A stretch of 18,887 bases of DNA from Bacteroidales bacterium (GTDB lineage Bacteria > Bacteroidota > Bacteroidia > Bacteroidales > UBA932), in contig JAFTYS010000144.1 of NCBI GenBank assembly GCA_017461285.1, positions 1-18,887 on the forward strand, read 5' to 3'. A model generated the notes under the pieces. It ran no database searches. It had not been told where the DNA came from and saw only the letters and a program-made list of their open reading frames with translations. Made by a program: the position numbers and the translations under genes. Shown piece by piece: positions 7,275 through 17,503 of this stretch. How positions within the stretch are numbered: the first letter of the stretch is position 1; each line of letters begins with the position of its first letter.

Positions 7275-9296
7275 TCAGGACTTCTTCTTCCTTTTTGGAT
7301 ATGCGACACGCGAATGATACATCTGCTGGAGATATGTCTTCATCGTTTCCTTTATGGTAGCTATCTCCTTCAGGGAGACCTCTGCCTCAACAAGCTGACC
7401 GTCAGCGATCTTGCCGTCTACGATCCTGTCCACCAAAGCGGAAATATTTTCCTGGGAATAGTCCTTGAGAGCCCTGGAAGCAGCCTCGACCGCATCGCAG
7501 AACATCAGGATGACATGTTCTTTCGTAGTCGGCTTTACGCCGTCATAATAGAAATCAGCCACATCATCAGGATCTCCTCCGTTATTGAGATATGTATTCA
7601 GGAAATATGCGGTAGGAGTCGTTCCGTGATGAGTTCTTATGAAGTCACAGATGATTTCCGGAAGGCCATGCTTCTGTGCAAGGGCAACGCCGTCGGCAAC
7701 GTGTCTGATGATCTCGCGAGCGCTTTCCTTCGGTGTAAGCTCGGCATGGAACTTCACTCCCGGAGTCTCGTTCTCGGTAAAGCACTGCGGGTTCGCAATC
7801 TTGCCGACATCATGATAAAGAGCAGCTGTACGGATCAGAGGGACATTGGCATCTACCGCACGGCCCACCGCGTCAGCGAGATTCATCACCTGAAGGGAGT
7901 GCTGGAAGGTTCCAGGCGCCTTGTCCGCAAGCATACGCAGAAGCGGGTTGCTGGTATCGCTAAGATCCACAAGCTTGGATGTCGATACAAGACGGAATAT
8001 CTTCTCAAACAGATAGACCAGAGGGTATCCCGCCACAGAAAGCACCGCACCGAAGGCGATATCAAGGATGGTACGGTAATCAGCTGTCGTCATTCCTTCA
8101 ACAAGACGGAATGCGAACCACACCATTACCATCACTACAAACAGTATCAGGGCTGTGACAAACTGAAGCCACCCTTTGTTGAAATACTCGAAAACGAGGA
8201 TTCCGACAGTTCCTGCAACCAGATATATCACAAAGAGCTCCATTCCGTTCGGCGCGAAGATCAGCATCGGCAGAAGGGAGATGAAATATACGGAGAACAC
8301 CATCCTCCTGGTAAAGAACGCAAGCTGATAGAATACGATCAGCAGGAAGGGCATCATGTAGAAGAGCCCGGGATCGATATTGGCCACGACAGACGATCCC
8401 ACTGCCGAAAGCAGAAAGACCATCAGGAGGTACAGATACTTGTTGTACTCTTCGAAAATGCTTGTATTGCAATAATATATCGCAAGGAAAAGCAGGAGCA
8501 CAAGGAAGAACGAAAGGAGCACATTGCCTGTCCATTGCAGAGGACGAGGACCCATGTATCCCACATTCGAATCAAACTCCGCCTTATAAGAATCCAGGAG
8601 CTGCTCGATCTCCGCAGTCACCATCTCGTCCTGGGAAACAATGACAAGACCCGAACGCATGACACCCTGGGTACGTGAGATATGGTCATAACTTTCCTCA
8701 TGCACAAGGTCAGTCGTCTGCTGGTCAAAGACCAGGTTCGGCTCTATCACCTTCCCTAGCCCTGTCGCTGTATACAGCGAGTCCACGTCGTGTCCCGGAC
8801 ATGCCGCAGCAATCCTCTCCTTGAGGATGCGGTATGCATTGTCCAATGTATACACTTCGCTTACAGGCACTTTAACGGCACGCCTGTCCTTCTGCACATA
8901 GATCACTCCAGTTCCTTCCTGTACGGTAGAAGTGGAAATCACTCCGATGGAATAGACATGGGATATGGCATCAGACGCGACCTGCCTCAATGTGTCAAGA
9001 TCGCCGAATTTCATGGAAGACACCGCATCCGCTCCCTTGGCATCAACCTTTGCATCATACTTGTAATAAGGTATGACACGGGCTCCGGCGTTCTCAAGTT
9101 CGCGCTGATACTGCTCTTCTGTCTTAAGTATAGGAAAATCAAACTGCGCAATCAGGGTCTCATACTTCCATGGCGAGCCCTTCTTATAGTCATAGCTGAA
9201 TCTGGAACTCCTCGGCATGAGGAACACAAGCAGTATGAATATTATGATCAGAGGCAGATATACCTTGAACTTTTTCGGGAAATTGATCTTCTCCAT
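7275..9296 (-). CDS. 7TM-HD membrane phosphodiesterase, PgpH type (probable c-di-AMP hydrolase)
   Basis: Proteins of this architecture hydrolyse cyclic di-AMP at the inner membrane; PgpH of Firmicutes is the characterised example. The 673 residues divide as follows: an N-terminal membrane anchor (about 12-27), an extracytoplasmic 7TMR-HDED-type sensor region (about 50-255), a block of about seven transmembrane helices (about 257-430), and a cytoplasmic HD domain (about 460-640). Metal-binding residues are visible: H466 in GTFQHSLQ, the H495-D496 pair in LYHDVGKI, H531 in IIRHV, H556-H557 in THHGTT, and D601 in FCDAVEAASR. The C-terminus is basic (KRKKKS). It follows gyrB by 36 bases with no promoter visible between them, so co-transcription is likely, attenuated by the UUCG hairpin. 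The architecture is certain; the c-di-AMP substrate is inferred from the family, not shown here. Confidence 0.92.
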   Translation of the reverse strand: MEKINFPKKFKVYLPLIIIFILLVFLMPRSSRFSYDYKKGSPWKYETLIAQFDFPILKTEEQYQRELENAGARVIPYYKYDAKVDAKGADAVSSMKFGDLDTLRQVASDAISHVYSIGVISTSTVQEGTGVIYVQKDRRAVKVPVSEVYTLDNAYRILKERIAAACPGHDVDSLYTATGLGKVIEPNLVFDQQTTDLVHEESYDHISRTQGVMRSGLVIVSQDEMVTAEIEQLLDSYKAEFDSNVGYMGPRPLQWTGNVLLSFFLVLLLFLAIYYCNTSIFEEYNKYLYLLMVFLLSAVGSSVVANIDPGLFYMMPFLLIVFYQLAFFTRRMVFSVYFISLLPMLIFAPNGMELFVIYLVAGTVGILVFEYFNKGWLQFVTALILFVVMVMVWFAFRLVEGMTTADYRTILDIAFGAVLSVAGYPLVYLFEKIFRLVSTSKLVDLSDTSNPLLRMLADKAPGTFQHSLQVMNLADAVGRAVDANVPLIRTAALYHDVGKIANPQCFTENETPGVKFHAELTPKESAREIIRHVADGVALAQKHGLPEIICDFIRTHHGTTPTAYFLNTYLNNGGDPDDVADFYYDGVKPTTKEHVILMFCDAVEAASRALKDYSQENISALVDRIVDGKIADGQLVEAEVSLKEIATIKETMKTYLQQMYHSRVAYPKRKKKS

Positions 9297-9310
9297 AATA
9301 AAAGGGATAT

Positions 9311-9326
9311 GCCGCCCGAAGGCGGC
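9311..9326 (-). terminator. UUCG-capped hairpin between gyrB and the HD phosphodiesterase
   Basis: The minus strand forms GCCGCC-TTCG-GGCGGC, a perfect 6-bp GC stem closed by the very stable C(UUCG)G tetraloop. It lies seven bases after the gyrB stop and 15 bases before the next ATG. The following sequence, ATATCCCTTTTATT, has only a short T-run, so termination is probably partial. It may act as an attenuator or as a 3'-end stabiliser for gyrB mRNA. Confidence 0.6.
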
Positions 9327-9332
9327 AATAAA

Positions 9333-11327
<1,995 letters not shown>

Positions 11328-11372
11328 TCAAATTACTTTTATTGTCTCATTCATTGTTAGAAAACAAACGGA

Positions 11373-11380
11373 CAAATATA
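11373..11380 (-). promoter_or_regulatory. Putative sigma-ABfr -7 box of gyrB
   Basis: The minus strand reads TATATTTG, an exact TAnnTTTG match, 48 bases before the gyrB ATG. The -33 position falls at the stop codon of the upstream barrel gene (TAG at 11403-11401) and shows no good TTG. Transcription would start near 11366, with a leader of about 42 bases. No hairpin terminator is seen between the barrel stop and this site, so readthrough from upstream is possible. Confidence 0.5.
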
Positions 11381-11400
11381 GTAATTTTTTCTGGGAAAAC

Positions 11401-13095
11401 CTACAGATTCAGAGATATTCCGAGGGTGAAATATGGACCTTTCAAGGCAAATATGGACCTGCTGAAAACAGGCATGCCGAGGAGGTTTCCTCCACGAAGC
11501 CAGAATGACATGGCACCGCTGGTGACATACTCTGCAGAAAGTCTCAGGTCGGCATATCCGGGTATGACGAAAGTCCTTCCGCGGCATACTCGTTCAGAAG
11601 AGAACGAGCAGTCGATTCCGGCAAATATCCTTCTGTTATAGTTGTACTGGAAAGATACGTCACCTGTAAATGCTGCGGGCTTGAAATTGTCTGTAAGCGA
11701 CATGAATGCGTCACCCCAGGCATCAAGATATGTAATGTTTGCATCCACCATGAACCTTTCGCTCCTCCATAGACCTTCAAACGTCACATTCCAGGATCTG
11801 TACGGAGCATAATCGACGCCTGTGACTCCGGCAAGCGGATTGGCGGAGTCCAGAACCGCGCTTGCATGGTCGGCATATCCAGCATAGAGATTCCAGCTGA
11901 AGCTCGAGCCTGCACGGCCCTCAAATCCGGCCTTTGCTGTCACTCTGTCAACGCAAATGCCCATATCCGTGCCATAGTAGAGCCCGAGAACATCGCTTCC
12001 GCCCTCTATGACATCAAGGAAAAAGCCTCTTTCAACCAGGTCTGAATATGAATTGACCTTATTGCCGCCTCCAGCGGACGCATAAAACATCAGAGCATCA
12101 CGGACGATCGGGAAACGGACCTTGACATCAGGATAGACGATCTGCTCTTTAGCCTTGAATATAAAAAGACGGGATGTTGTGTCGCTTATGACCTTTGAGA
12201 ATTTCAGACCCAGGTCTACATGAAGACGCCCCTTGTTCCACACGTAATGGGGAGAAACGGAGATGACCGAGGCGGACCCATTCCGCACGCCTGAATATCC
12301 GTCGTGCTCGAAATCCACCTCTACAAGCATCCTGCGCCCGTTCTTTTTAGAAGACATGGCGAACATGGCTTCCATATCCAGACCATTCTCATTGAGCCCT
12401 CTGTCGGAAGCGTAGCGATATGAAGCGTCCACCCCGTAGACAAGACCTTCTGCAGCATGCCTGTCCCTCGAACCTATCGAAAAGTCTGCGTCAAAAGCAT
12501 TGTAATTCCTCGCAGCTTCTCCTGATTCAAAACGATGATTTCCATAATAGCCGGCCTTCATATCCATCGTCGACCTGCCCCAGTCATATCCGATGTTCAC
12601 TCCGGCATCCGTCTTCATGAATCCGCTGCCAGGGAGACTCCTGAACGTCCTGTCCGCATCATCCAGCACGGCTACGTTTCCGAAATATGAACGATGGTCA
12701 GCATATACATCAAGACGGAGAGCATCTTTTCCAAGGTCAGGAGACCAGATGAAATCCACCTCAGGCCTGAGCTGATACCCGGCCCCTGCCCTCAGATAAA
12801 GTTTTCCCGGCCTGTCTGAAGCGACCGAAGGCTTCATGGACAGAAGATAAGGATTGAATTCATATGAACCCTTGTACGGTCTGTCGAAGACCGAGTAGTC
12901 GAAATCAAGGTCAAAACGCATCAGGGTGTCAGGCACCGACATCTCCAGCGACGGCTTATGGACTTCCATCAGCTTGCCCTCATATGCGCGGTCGACAATG
13001 ACCGTAGGATCGAGATCCTGGGCCGACGCAGCATGACAAGCCGCAATCAAGGCAAGCACACTTAAGAAACTATATATATTCTTCATATCTTTCAT
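11401..13095 (-). CDS. Predicted outer-membrane beta-barrel protein, partner of the TPR protein
   Basis: The 564-residue product has a Sec signal (KNIYSFLSVLALIAACHAASAQ) with probable cleavage after ASA at residue 25. An IAAC stretch at 17-20 could alternatively act as a lipobox. A short N-terminal region (DLDPTVIVDRAYEG... to about residue 80) is followed by alternating aromatic/polar strands typical of a large Bacteroidota outer-membrane barrel, for example KLYLRAGAGYQLR, FSWNLYAGYADH, VSFQYNYNRRIFAGI and the final GPYFTLGISLNL. No TonB-plug domain or known family motif is recognised. The ATG at 13095 directly abuts the TAA of the TPR gene with zero spacing; a second ATG at 13086 is possible. 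This strict coupling suggests equal expression and a joint role in the envelope. Outer-membrane location is inferred with good confidence; function is unknown. Confidence 0.8.
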   Translation of the reverse strand: MKDMKNIYSFLSVLALIAACHAASAQDLDPTVIVDRAYEGKLMEVHKPSLEMSVPDTLMRFDLDFDYSVFDRPYKGSYEFNPYLLSMKPSVASDRPGKLYLRAGAGYQLRPEVDFIWSPDLGKDALRLDVYADHRSYFGNVAVLDDADRTFRSLPGSGFMKTDAGVNIGYDWGRSTMDMKAGYYGNHRFESGEAARNYNAFDADFSIGSRDRHAAEGLVYGVDASYRYASDRGLNENGLDMEAMFAMSSKKNGRRMLVEVDFEHDGYSGVRNGSASVISVSPHYVWNKGRLHVDLGLKFSKVISDTTSRLFIFKAKEQIVYPDVKVRFPIVRDALMFYASAGGGNKVNSYSDLVERGFFLDVIEGGSDVLGLYYGTDMGICVDRVTAKAGFEGRAGSSFSWNLYAGYADHASAVLDSANPLAGVTGVDYAPYRSWNVTFEGLWRSERFMVDANITYLDAWGDAFMSLTDNFKPAAFTGDVSFQYNYNRRIFAGIDCSFSSERVCRGRTFVIPGYADLRLSAEYVTSGAMSFWLRGGNLLGMPVFSRSIFALKGPYFTLGISLNL

Positions 13096-16062
13096 TTAAT
13101 TCTGTTCCGACATCATGGGCTCCATCTTCTCGAGACGCATGTTCACATCACGGATGACATCGTCATCGGCACGGTCAGGTTCATATCCGTCCCTGACACT
13201 CTCGAAGGTAGCCTTCGCCTGTTCGAATTCATCTCTCTCTGCAAACGAATCTCCCAGCACGATAAAGCTCTTCGCAAGCCAGTACGTCTGATCCGAAGCA
13301 GCATCGGCAAATGCATATACCTTTGTCTCTACATCCTCGAACGCACCTCGGTCATAGCTGTCCTGGATAAGCATGTATGCCGCCTCGGCGCCATATGGGT
13401 CGGACACATCCTTTGCAAGGCGAGCAAGGATCACAAAGGCTTCTTCTCTGCGGCTGGTAGCAAGGAAGGACTTGGCCTTGATGTAGTCCGCCTCCATCTT
13501 CTGTCTGCCGTCGGAACGGCTGTCAAAAAGAAGATGGTCGGCGCTTTCTATTGCCTTTGCCCATTCGTGCCCGCGATACGCAGACCTCATCATACCTGTC
13601 ATGGCAACGAACTTGTTGTTCTCGAGCAGGGCGGAAGAGAATAGTGAAGAATAACCGCCGTAGGCCTCATCCCACTTCTCCAGTCTGAATGAAAGATCAG
13701 AGAAGTTGAGCATAGAGAGCTCTACGAAAGAGCCTTCGCCGCCATCTATCACCTTCCTGTACGAGTCGCACGCCTGTTCAAGCATACCGAGGTTCTTATA
13801 CGACTCCGCCATATAGAAGTCAGCCTTGTAGACATATCGTCCGTCAGGATACTTGTCCTTATATGACTGGAGTGACACAAGGGCACGGTCATGGTTGGAT
13901 GCGAGGAATATCCTTTCCGCCGAACCGAATATCATATCCTCCTTCTCATCCGCGGTCTTTGTCGCTCCCTTTCCGATGGTCTCGATATATGCGATATACT
14001 CTTCAGGCTCATCCTTTGTCTGATATATGGATTCGATGGCAGCAAGTGCATCCTCAGCATAACCTGACATCGGCATCTTCTCGACCACCGCCTTATAATA
14101 ACCCAAGGCATCGTTGAACTGGGACTGGTTTCTTGAAATCGACCCCATCTCGATATATGCCTGAGCGACAAATGTGGTGTCCTTTACAGTCTGCGCAAGC
14201 TTGTTGAAGCACATGAACGCCTTGTCATCATCTTCACGGACGGCATATGTACGGCCAAGCTCGAAAAGAGCCTCCGGATAGAACTTTGCCGAAGGTGAAG
14301 CGTCCAGCACTCTTGAAAGAAGCTCTATCTTTCTCTCCGGATTCTGGGCAAGTCCGTGTGACAGGGCCGCCTGATAATACGGATATATGTCGTTGACATT
14401 GTAATAGCTCTTCAGGACACTGTCATATGCGGATGCTGCCGACGCGTAATCGGCGCGTATGAAATGACAGTCCGCGCGTCTTTCCATCGCGTCCTTCCTG
14501 TATTTCACCGACTCTTCGCCGAGATACTCAGAGAACCATTTTGCAGCAGCTGCATAGTTGTTTTCCTTGAAGTAGCAGTAGGCTATGTTGTAGGATATCT
14601 GATATGACTCCGCGCGGCCATAAAGCGCCGAAGTGTTGTAGAGATCGGAAAAGATCTCCCGGGCTTCCTTATACTGGTCGTTACGGTAGTAAGACTCGGC
14701 AAGCCAGAATCTTGTCAGCTGGTTAAGCCTGCTACCCTTTTCCGAATAATACGAAGCTACCTTCAGGCACGGGATGGCCTTCCTGTAAGAACCGCTGGAG
14801 ATCAACTGGTTAGCCCTCAGATAATTGGCCTTCAGATAATTGTTCCTCATGTCATCATCCAGGTCATCTATCTTGTCATAGGCATTGATAGCACTTTCAT
14901 AATCCCTGTCATGAAGGGCCGCAACAGCAATATAGCTGTTGATTCTGTCATTCCTGCGAAGGCTTGAATAGCGTTCAAGATAGTCCTGGAAGACAGATGT
15001 GTCGCTGTTTAGGTCAAATGCAAGCTTCGCCCAGTTGAAGAAGGCGTCCTCCGAAATATTGGCGTCATAAGACAAGGAGGAAGCATCCTTGAACGCCTCC
15101 ATGGCGGCAACCTTGTTCTTTGTCTGGATGTATGAGTATCCCATGTGATAATCGGCAACCTGACCGATGGAATCACGCCTCTCGCCCATCATCGAATATG
15201 CATCGATGGCGCCTTTATAGTCCTCGACTGCATAGAGAACCGAGCCCTGGAAGAACCAGTCCGAGCGCGACTTCGGCTGTCCTCCTCCCTGGGTGTTGAG
15301 ATCCAGATAGCGGCGGGCGTTATCCGCATCACCCGACACCAGCCAGGACTCCGAAATTATCCTGGCAAGATGCGGCTTGCGCTCATCAGACACAGCCACA
15401 TACATGCTGTCGGCATTCTCTGTCACATACTTATGGTCTCCGAGCATGAAATGGCTCTCCATGATATAGTAGCAGGACGGCTGGGTGAAACGTCCGTCCT
15501 TCCTGGCCATCTCGAACCACTCTATGGCCTCAGGAAAGTTCCTCTGGACATAGTTTATGTATCCCAGCGCATATCGTGAAGGAGACGCATAATCCTGGGA
15601 CGAACTCTTCTCCACCTCGGCAAAATTTGCCTTGGCCGATTCAAGGTCTCTGTTCTCAAGATCGCAGTACGCCTTGATGAACAGGAATTCCAGGCGCTGG
15701 TTCTTACGAAGATTCCTGACATTGATGTTTCCCAGCGCTTCACCAGCCCCCTTGAAATCATGGCTTTCGAAAAGATTCATCGCATGATGCCACCTGATCT
15801 GAGGGACATGAACAGAATGCGGATTGCGTCTTATGAAGGACTCCATGGCAGTCTCATAGCCGGGAGCGGCGGAGCGGACCTGACTGAGTACGGAAAAACC
15901 TTCCGGATCGGAAGATTCCGAGCCTTCCGCAATATCATCGAACACCGTACGCGAACGGCTGAACATCGAATTGTCATATAATCTGACGGCATCACGCATC
16001 TTCTGCGGTCCTTCGAAAGACATCAGAAGCAGAGCCGACAACATCAAAGAAAGAATTCTCAT
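13096..16062 (-). CDS. Large tetratricopeptide-repeat envelope protein (988 aa)
   Basis: The product begins with a hydrophobic segment, MRILSLMLSALLLMS, which looks like a signal peptide or anchor without a lipobox cysteine. The remainder is almost entirely helical TPR or TPR-like repeats of about 34 residues. Examples are YASPSRYALGYINYVQRNFPE, GQVADYHMGYSYIQ near 300, YNIAYCYFKENNYAAAAKWF near 500, FELGRTYAVREDDDKAFMCF, AQAYIEMGSISRNQSQFNDA and KADFYMAESYKNLGMLEQAC. Such solenoids act as protein-binding scaffolds; no enzymatic domain is visible. A periplasmic or inner-membrane-attached position is inferred. The gene starts at an interleaved divergent promoter region shared with ftsE and is joined stop-to-start with the beta-barrel gene, so the two probably form one complex. 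The exact role is not known. BamD- or YbgF-like functions are conceivable by analogy only. Confidence 0.85.
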   Translation of the reverse strand: MRILSLMLSALLLMSFEGPQKMRDAVRLYDNSMFSRSRTVFDDIAEGSESSDPEGFSVLSQVRSAAPGYETAMESFIRRNPHSVHVPQIRWHHAMNLFESHDFKGAGEALGNINVRNLRKNQRLEFLFIKAYCDLENRDLESAKANFAEVEKSSSQDYASPSRYALGYINYVQRNFPEAIEWFEMARKDGRFTQPSCYYIMESHFMLGDHKYVTENADSMYVAVSDERKPHLARIISESWLVSGDADNARRYLDLNTQGGGQPKSRSDWFFQGSVLYAVEDYKGAIDAYSMMGERRDSIGQVADYHMGYSYIQTKNKVAAMEAFKDASSLSYDANISEDAFFNWAKLAFDLNSDTSVFQDYLERYSSLRRNDRINSYIAVAALHDRDYESAINAYDKIDDLDDDMRNNYLKANYLRANQLISSGSYRKAIPCLKVASYYSEKGSRLNQLTRFWLAESYYRNDQYKEAREIFSDLYNTSALYGRAESYQISYNIAYCYFKENNYAAAAKWFSEYLGEESVKYRKDAMERRADCHFIRADYASAASAYDSVLKSYYNVNDIYPYYQAALSHGLAQNPERKIELLSRVLDASPSAKFYPEALFELGRTYAVREDDDKAFMCFNKLAQTVKDTTFVAQAYIEMGSISRNQSQFNDALGYYKAVVEKMPMSGYAEDALAAIESIYQTKDEPEEYIAYIETIGKGATKTADEKEDMIFGSAERIFLASNHDRALVSLQSYKDKYPDGRYVYKADFYMAESYKNLGMLEQACDSYRKVIDGGEGSFVELSMLNFSDLSFRLEKWDEAYGGYSSLFSSALLENNKFVAMTGMMRSAYRGHEWAKAIESADHLLFDSRSDGRQKMEADYIKAKSFLATSRREEAFVILARLAKDVSDPYGAEAAYMLIQDSYDRGAFEDVETKVYAFADAASDQTYWLAKSFIVLGDSFAERDEFEQAKATFESVRDGYEPDRADDDVIRDVNMRLEKMEPMMSEQN

Positions 16063-16093
16063 CCCTAAATACGTTTCTCTATATAATAATTTA

Positions 16094-16101
16094 CAAATTT
16101 A
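16094..16101 (-). promoter_or_regulatory. Putative -7 box of the TPR/barrel operon
   Basis: The minus strand reads TAAATTTG, an exact TAnnTTTG match, 31 bases before the TPR-gene ATG. The -33 region would fall at about 16121-16126, overlapping the -7 box of the divergent ftsE promoter, and shows no clear TTG. Confidence 0.5.
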
Positions 16102-16113
16102 ACCATTTTCCAC

Positions 16114-16121
16114 TATATTTG
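16114..16121 (+). promoter_or_regulatory. Putative -7 box of the ftsE-nth-rluA-type operon
   Basis: The plus strand reads TATATTTG, an exact TAnnTTTG match, 24 bases before the chosen ftsE ATG. A TTTA stands about 20 bases upstream as a weak -33 element and overlaps the opposing -7 box. Transcription would begin near 16128. This excludes the possible TTG start at 16119, which lies inside the box itself. Confidence 0.5.
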
Positions 16122-16145
16122 TGTGTTTATAATTCATTTTTTGTC

Positions 16146-16859
16146 ATGGAAGAGAAGACTCCGATCATTTCATTCAGGAATGCAGACATAATCAACGGCG
16201 AGGCAACCGTAATATATGATTTCAACATGGATGTCTTTCCAGGAGATTTCGTATACATCGTGGGAAAGGTAGGAACCGGAAAGACCTCGATCATAAGGAC
16301 CATCATAGCTGAAAACCCGCTTCACAAAGGCCAGGGAACAGCATGCGGATTCGAGCTTAAGGGCATCAGGGACAAGGACATACCTTACCTGAGGAGAAAG
16401 ATGGGAGTCGTGTTCCAGGATTTCCAGCTGCTGATGGACAGAAGCGTGGAGGAGAACCTTCTCTTCGTGCTCAGGGCGACAGGATGGAAGGACGAGGAAA
16501 AGATGGGCAAGAGGATCACATCCGTTCTGCAGGCTGTAGGGATGGAGCTAAAGGCCCACAAGATGCCGCATCAGCTCTCCGGCGGAGAGCAGCAGCGCAT
16601 CGCGATAGCGCGCTCGCTGCTGAACGACCCGCAGGTGATCATAGCCGACGAGCCGACAGGAAACCTCGACAACGAGACCGCTGACGGCATCATGAAGCTT
16701 CTGACAGGCATCAACCGGGAAAAGGGGACGGCCGTAGTGATGGTCACCCACAACAGGCAGATCTTCGAGAAATATCCGGGCAGGGTGATGGTCTGCAAGG
16801 ACGAGACATGCTGCGAACAGATGCCTGATGAAGTCATTGACCTGGAACTGACCATATGA
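16146..16859 (+). CDS. ftsE: FtsE-type ABC ATPase of cell division
   Basis: FtsE pairs with the membrane protein FtsX at the division site to control peptidoglycan hydrolases. From ATG 16146 the product has 237 residues. It carries Walker A GKVGTGKT (40-47), the Q-loop glutamine in VFQDFQLL (Q91), the ABC signature LSGGEQQR (144-151), Walker B VIIADEPTG (164-172, catalytic E169) and the switch histidine in VTHNRQ (H202). The strand order, DFQLLMDRSVEENL and the DEPTGNLD block are typical of FtsE and the related LolD/MacB group; the FtsE reading is favoured by length and by YLRRKMGVVFQDF. The short C-terminal tail has a CC pair. A longer frame from TTG 16119 is rejected because it begins in the promoter -7 box. 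No ftsX is adjacent. The stop overlaps the nth start by ATGA, implying coupled translation. Confidence 0.88.
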   Translation: MEEKTPIISFRNADIINGEATVIYDFNMDVFPGDFVYIVGKVGTGKTSIIRTIIAENPLHKGQGTACGFELKGIRDKDIPYLRRKMGVVFQDFQLLMDRSVEENLLFVLRATGWKDEEKMGKRITSVLQAVGMELKAHKMPHQLSGGEQQRIAIARSLLNDPQVIIADEPTGNLDNETADGIMKLLTGINREKGTAVVMVTHNRQIFEKYPGRVMVCKDETCCEQMPDEVIDLELTI

Positions 16860-17503
16860 TGAAAAACAGGGAACTATACGGAAGAGTTACGGAATGGTTC
16901 TCGGCAAACATGGAAGACGCCGAGACCGAGCTCCATTACGACACCCCTTTCCACCTGCTGATTGCCGTGATCCTTTCCGCGCAATGTACGGACAAGAGGG
17001 TGAACATGCACACCCCGCAGATATTCGCACGTTTTCCCGAGCCTTCAGACCTGGCTTCAGCATCGTTCGAAGAAGTCTTCGAACTTATCAAGTCCATCTC
17101 GTTTCCTAACAACAAGGCGAAGCACCTGATCGGCATGGCAGCCAGGCTCATCTCCGACTTCGGGGGCGAAGTCCCGTCGGAGCCAGACCTTCTCGAAACC
17201 CTTCCCGGAGTAGGCAGGAAGACCGCCAACGTGATAGCATCGGTAATATATGACAAGCCGGTGATAGCGGTCGACACCCATGTGTTCCGCGTGTCCAGAC
17301 GCATAGGACTGTCTGACGGAACGACGGTAGAGGCTGTGGAGAAGGACCTTACGGAAGGATTCGCACCGGAGCTCAGGCCAAAGGCTCATCACTGGCTGAT
17401 TCTCCACGGAAGATATGTCTGCACTGCAAGAAAGCCTAAATGTTCAGAGTGCGGGCTGCAAGATCTGTGCAGGGAATACCTTGCAAACAATGTCAGGATA
17501 TGA
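16856..17503 (+). CDS. nth: Endonuclease III, DNA glycosylase / AP lyase
   Basis: Endonuclease III removes oxidised pyrimidines and cleaves the abasic strand in base-excision repair. The 215 residues align with the E. coli enzyme with a constant offset of two. The helix-hairpin-helix LPGVGRKTANV (116-126) contains the catalytic lysine K122, and the catalytic aspartate D140 lies in AVDTHVFR. The [4Fe-4S] cluster ligands are C189-x6-C196-x2-C199-x5-C205. The N-terminal segment PFHLLIAVILSAQCTDKRVN (31-50) is also typical. All key residues are intact. The gene begins at ATG 16856 overlapping the ftsE stop (a second ATG at 16859 is an alternative start) and ends in another ATGA overlap with the next gene. 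Identity is secure. Confidence 0.97.
   Translation: MMKNRELYGRVTEWFSANMEDAETELHYDTPFHLLIAVILSAQCTDKRVNMHTPQIFARFPEPSDLASASFEEVFELIKSISFPNNKAKHLIGMAARLISDFGGEVPSEPDLLETLPGVGRKTANVIASVIYDKPVIAVDTHVFRVSRRIGLSDGTTVEAVEKDLTEGFAPELRPKAHHWLILHGRYVCTARKPKCSECGLQDLCREYLANNVRI

Noticed and set aside
7266..8678. A 470-codon open frame on the plus strand
   Set aside because: It is antisense to the HD phosphodiesterase, whose motifs are unmistakable. The translated sequence is rich in His, Arg and Cys and has no recognisable domain. It is a mirror frame caused by the codon bias of the real gene.
16119..16145. A nine-codon FtsE extension starting at TTG
   Set aside because: The TTG is part of the promoter -7 box, upstream of the expected transcript start. 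The ATG at 16146 fits the family N-terminus.
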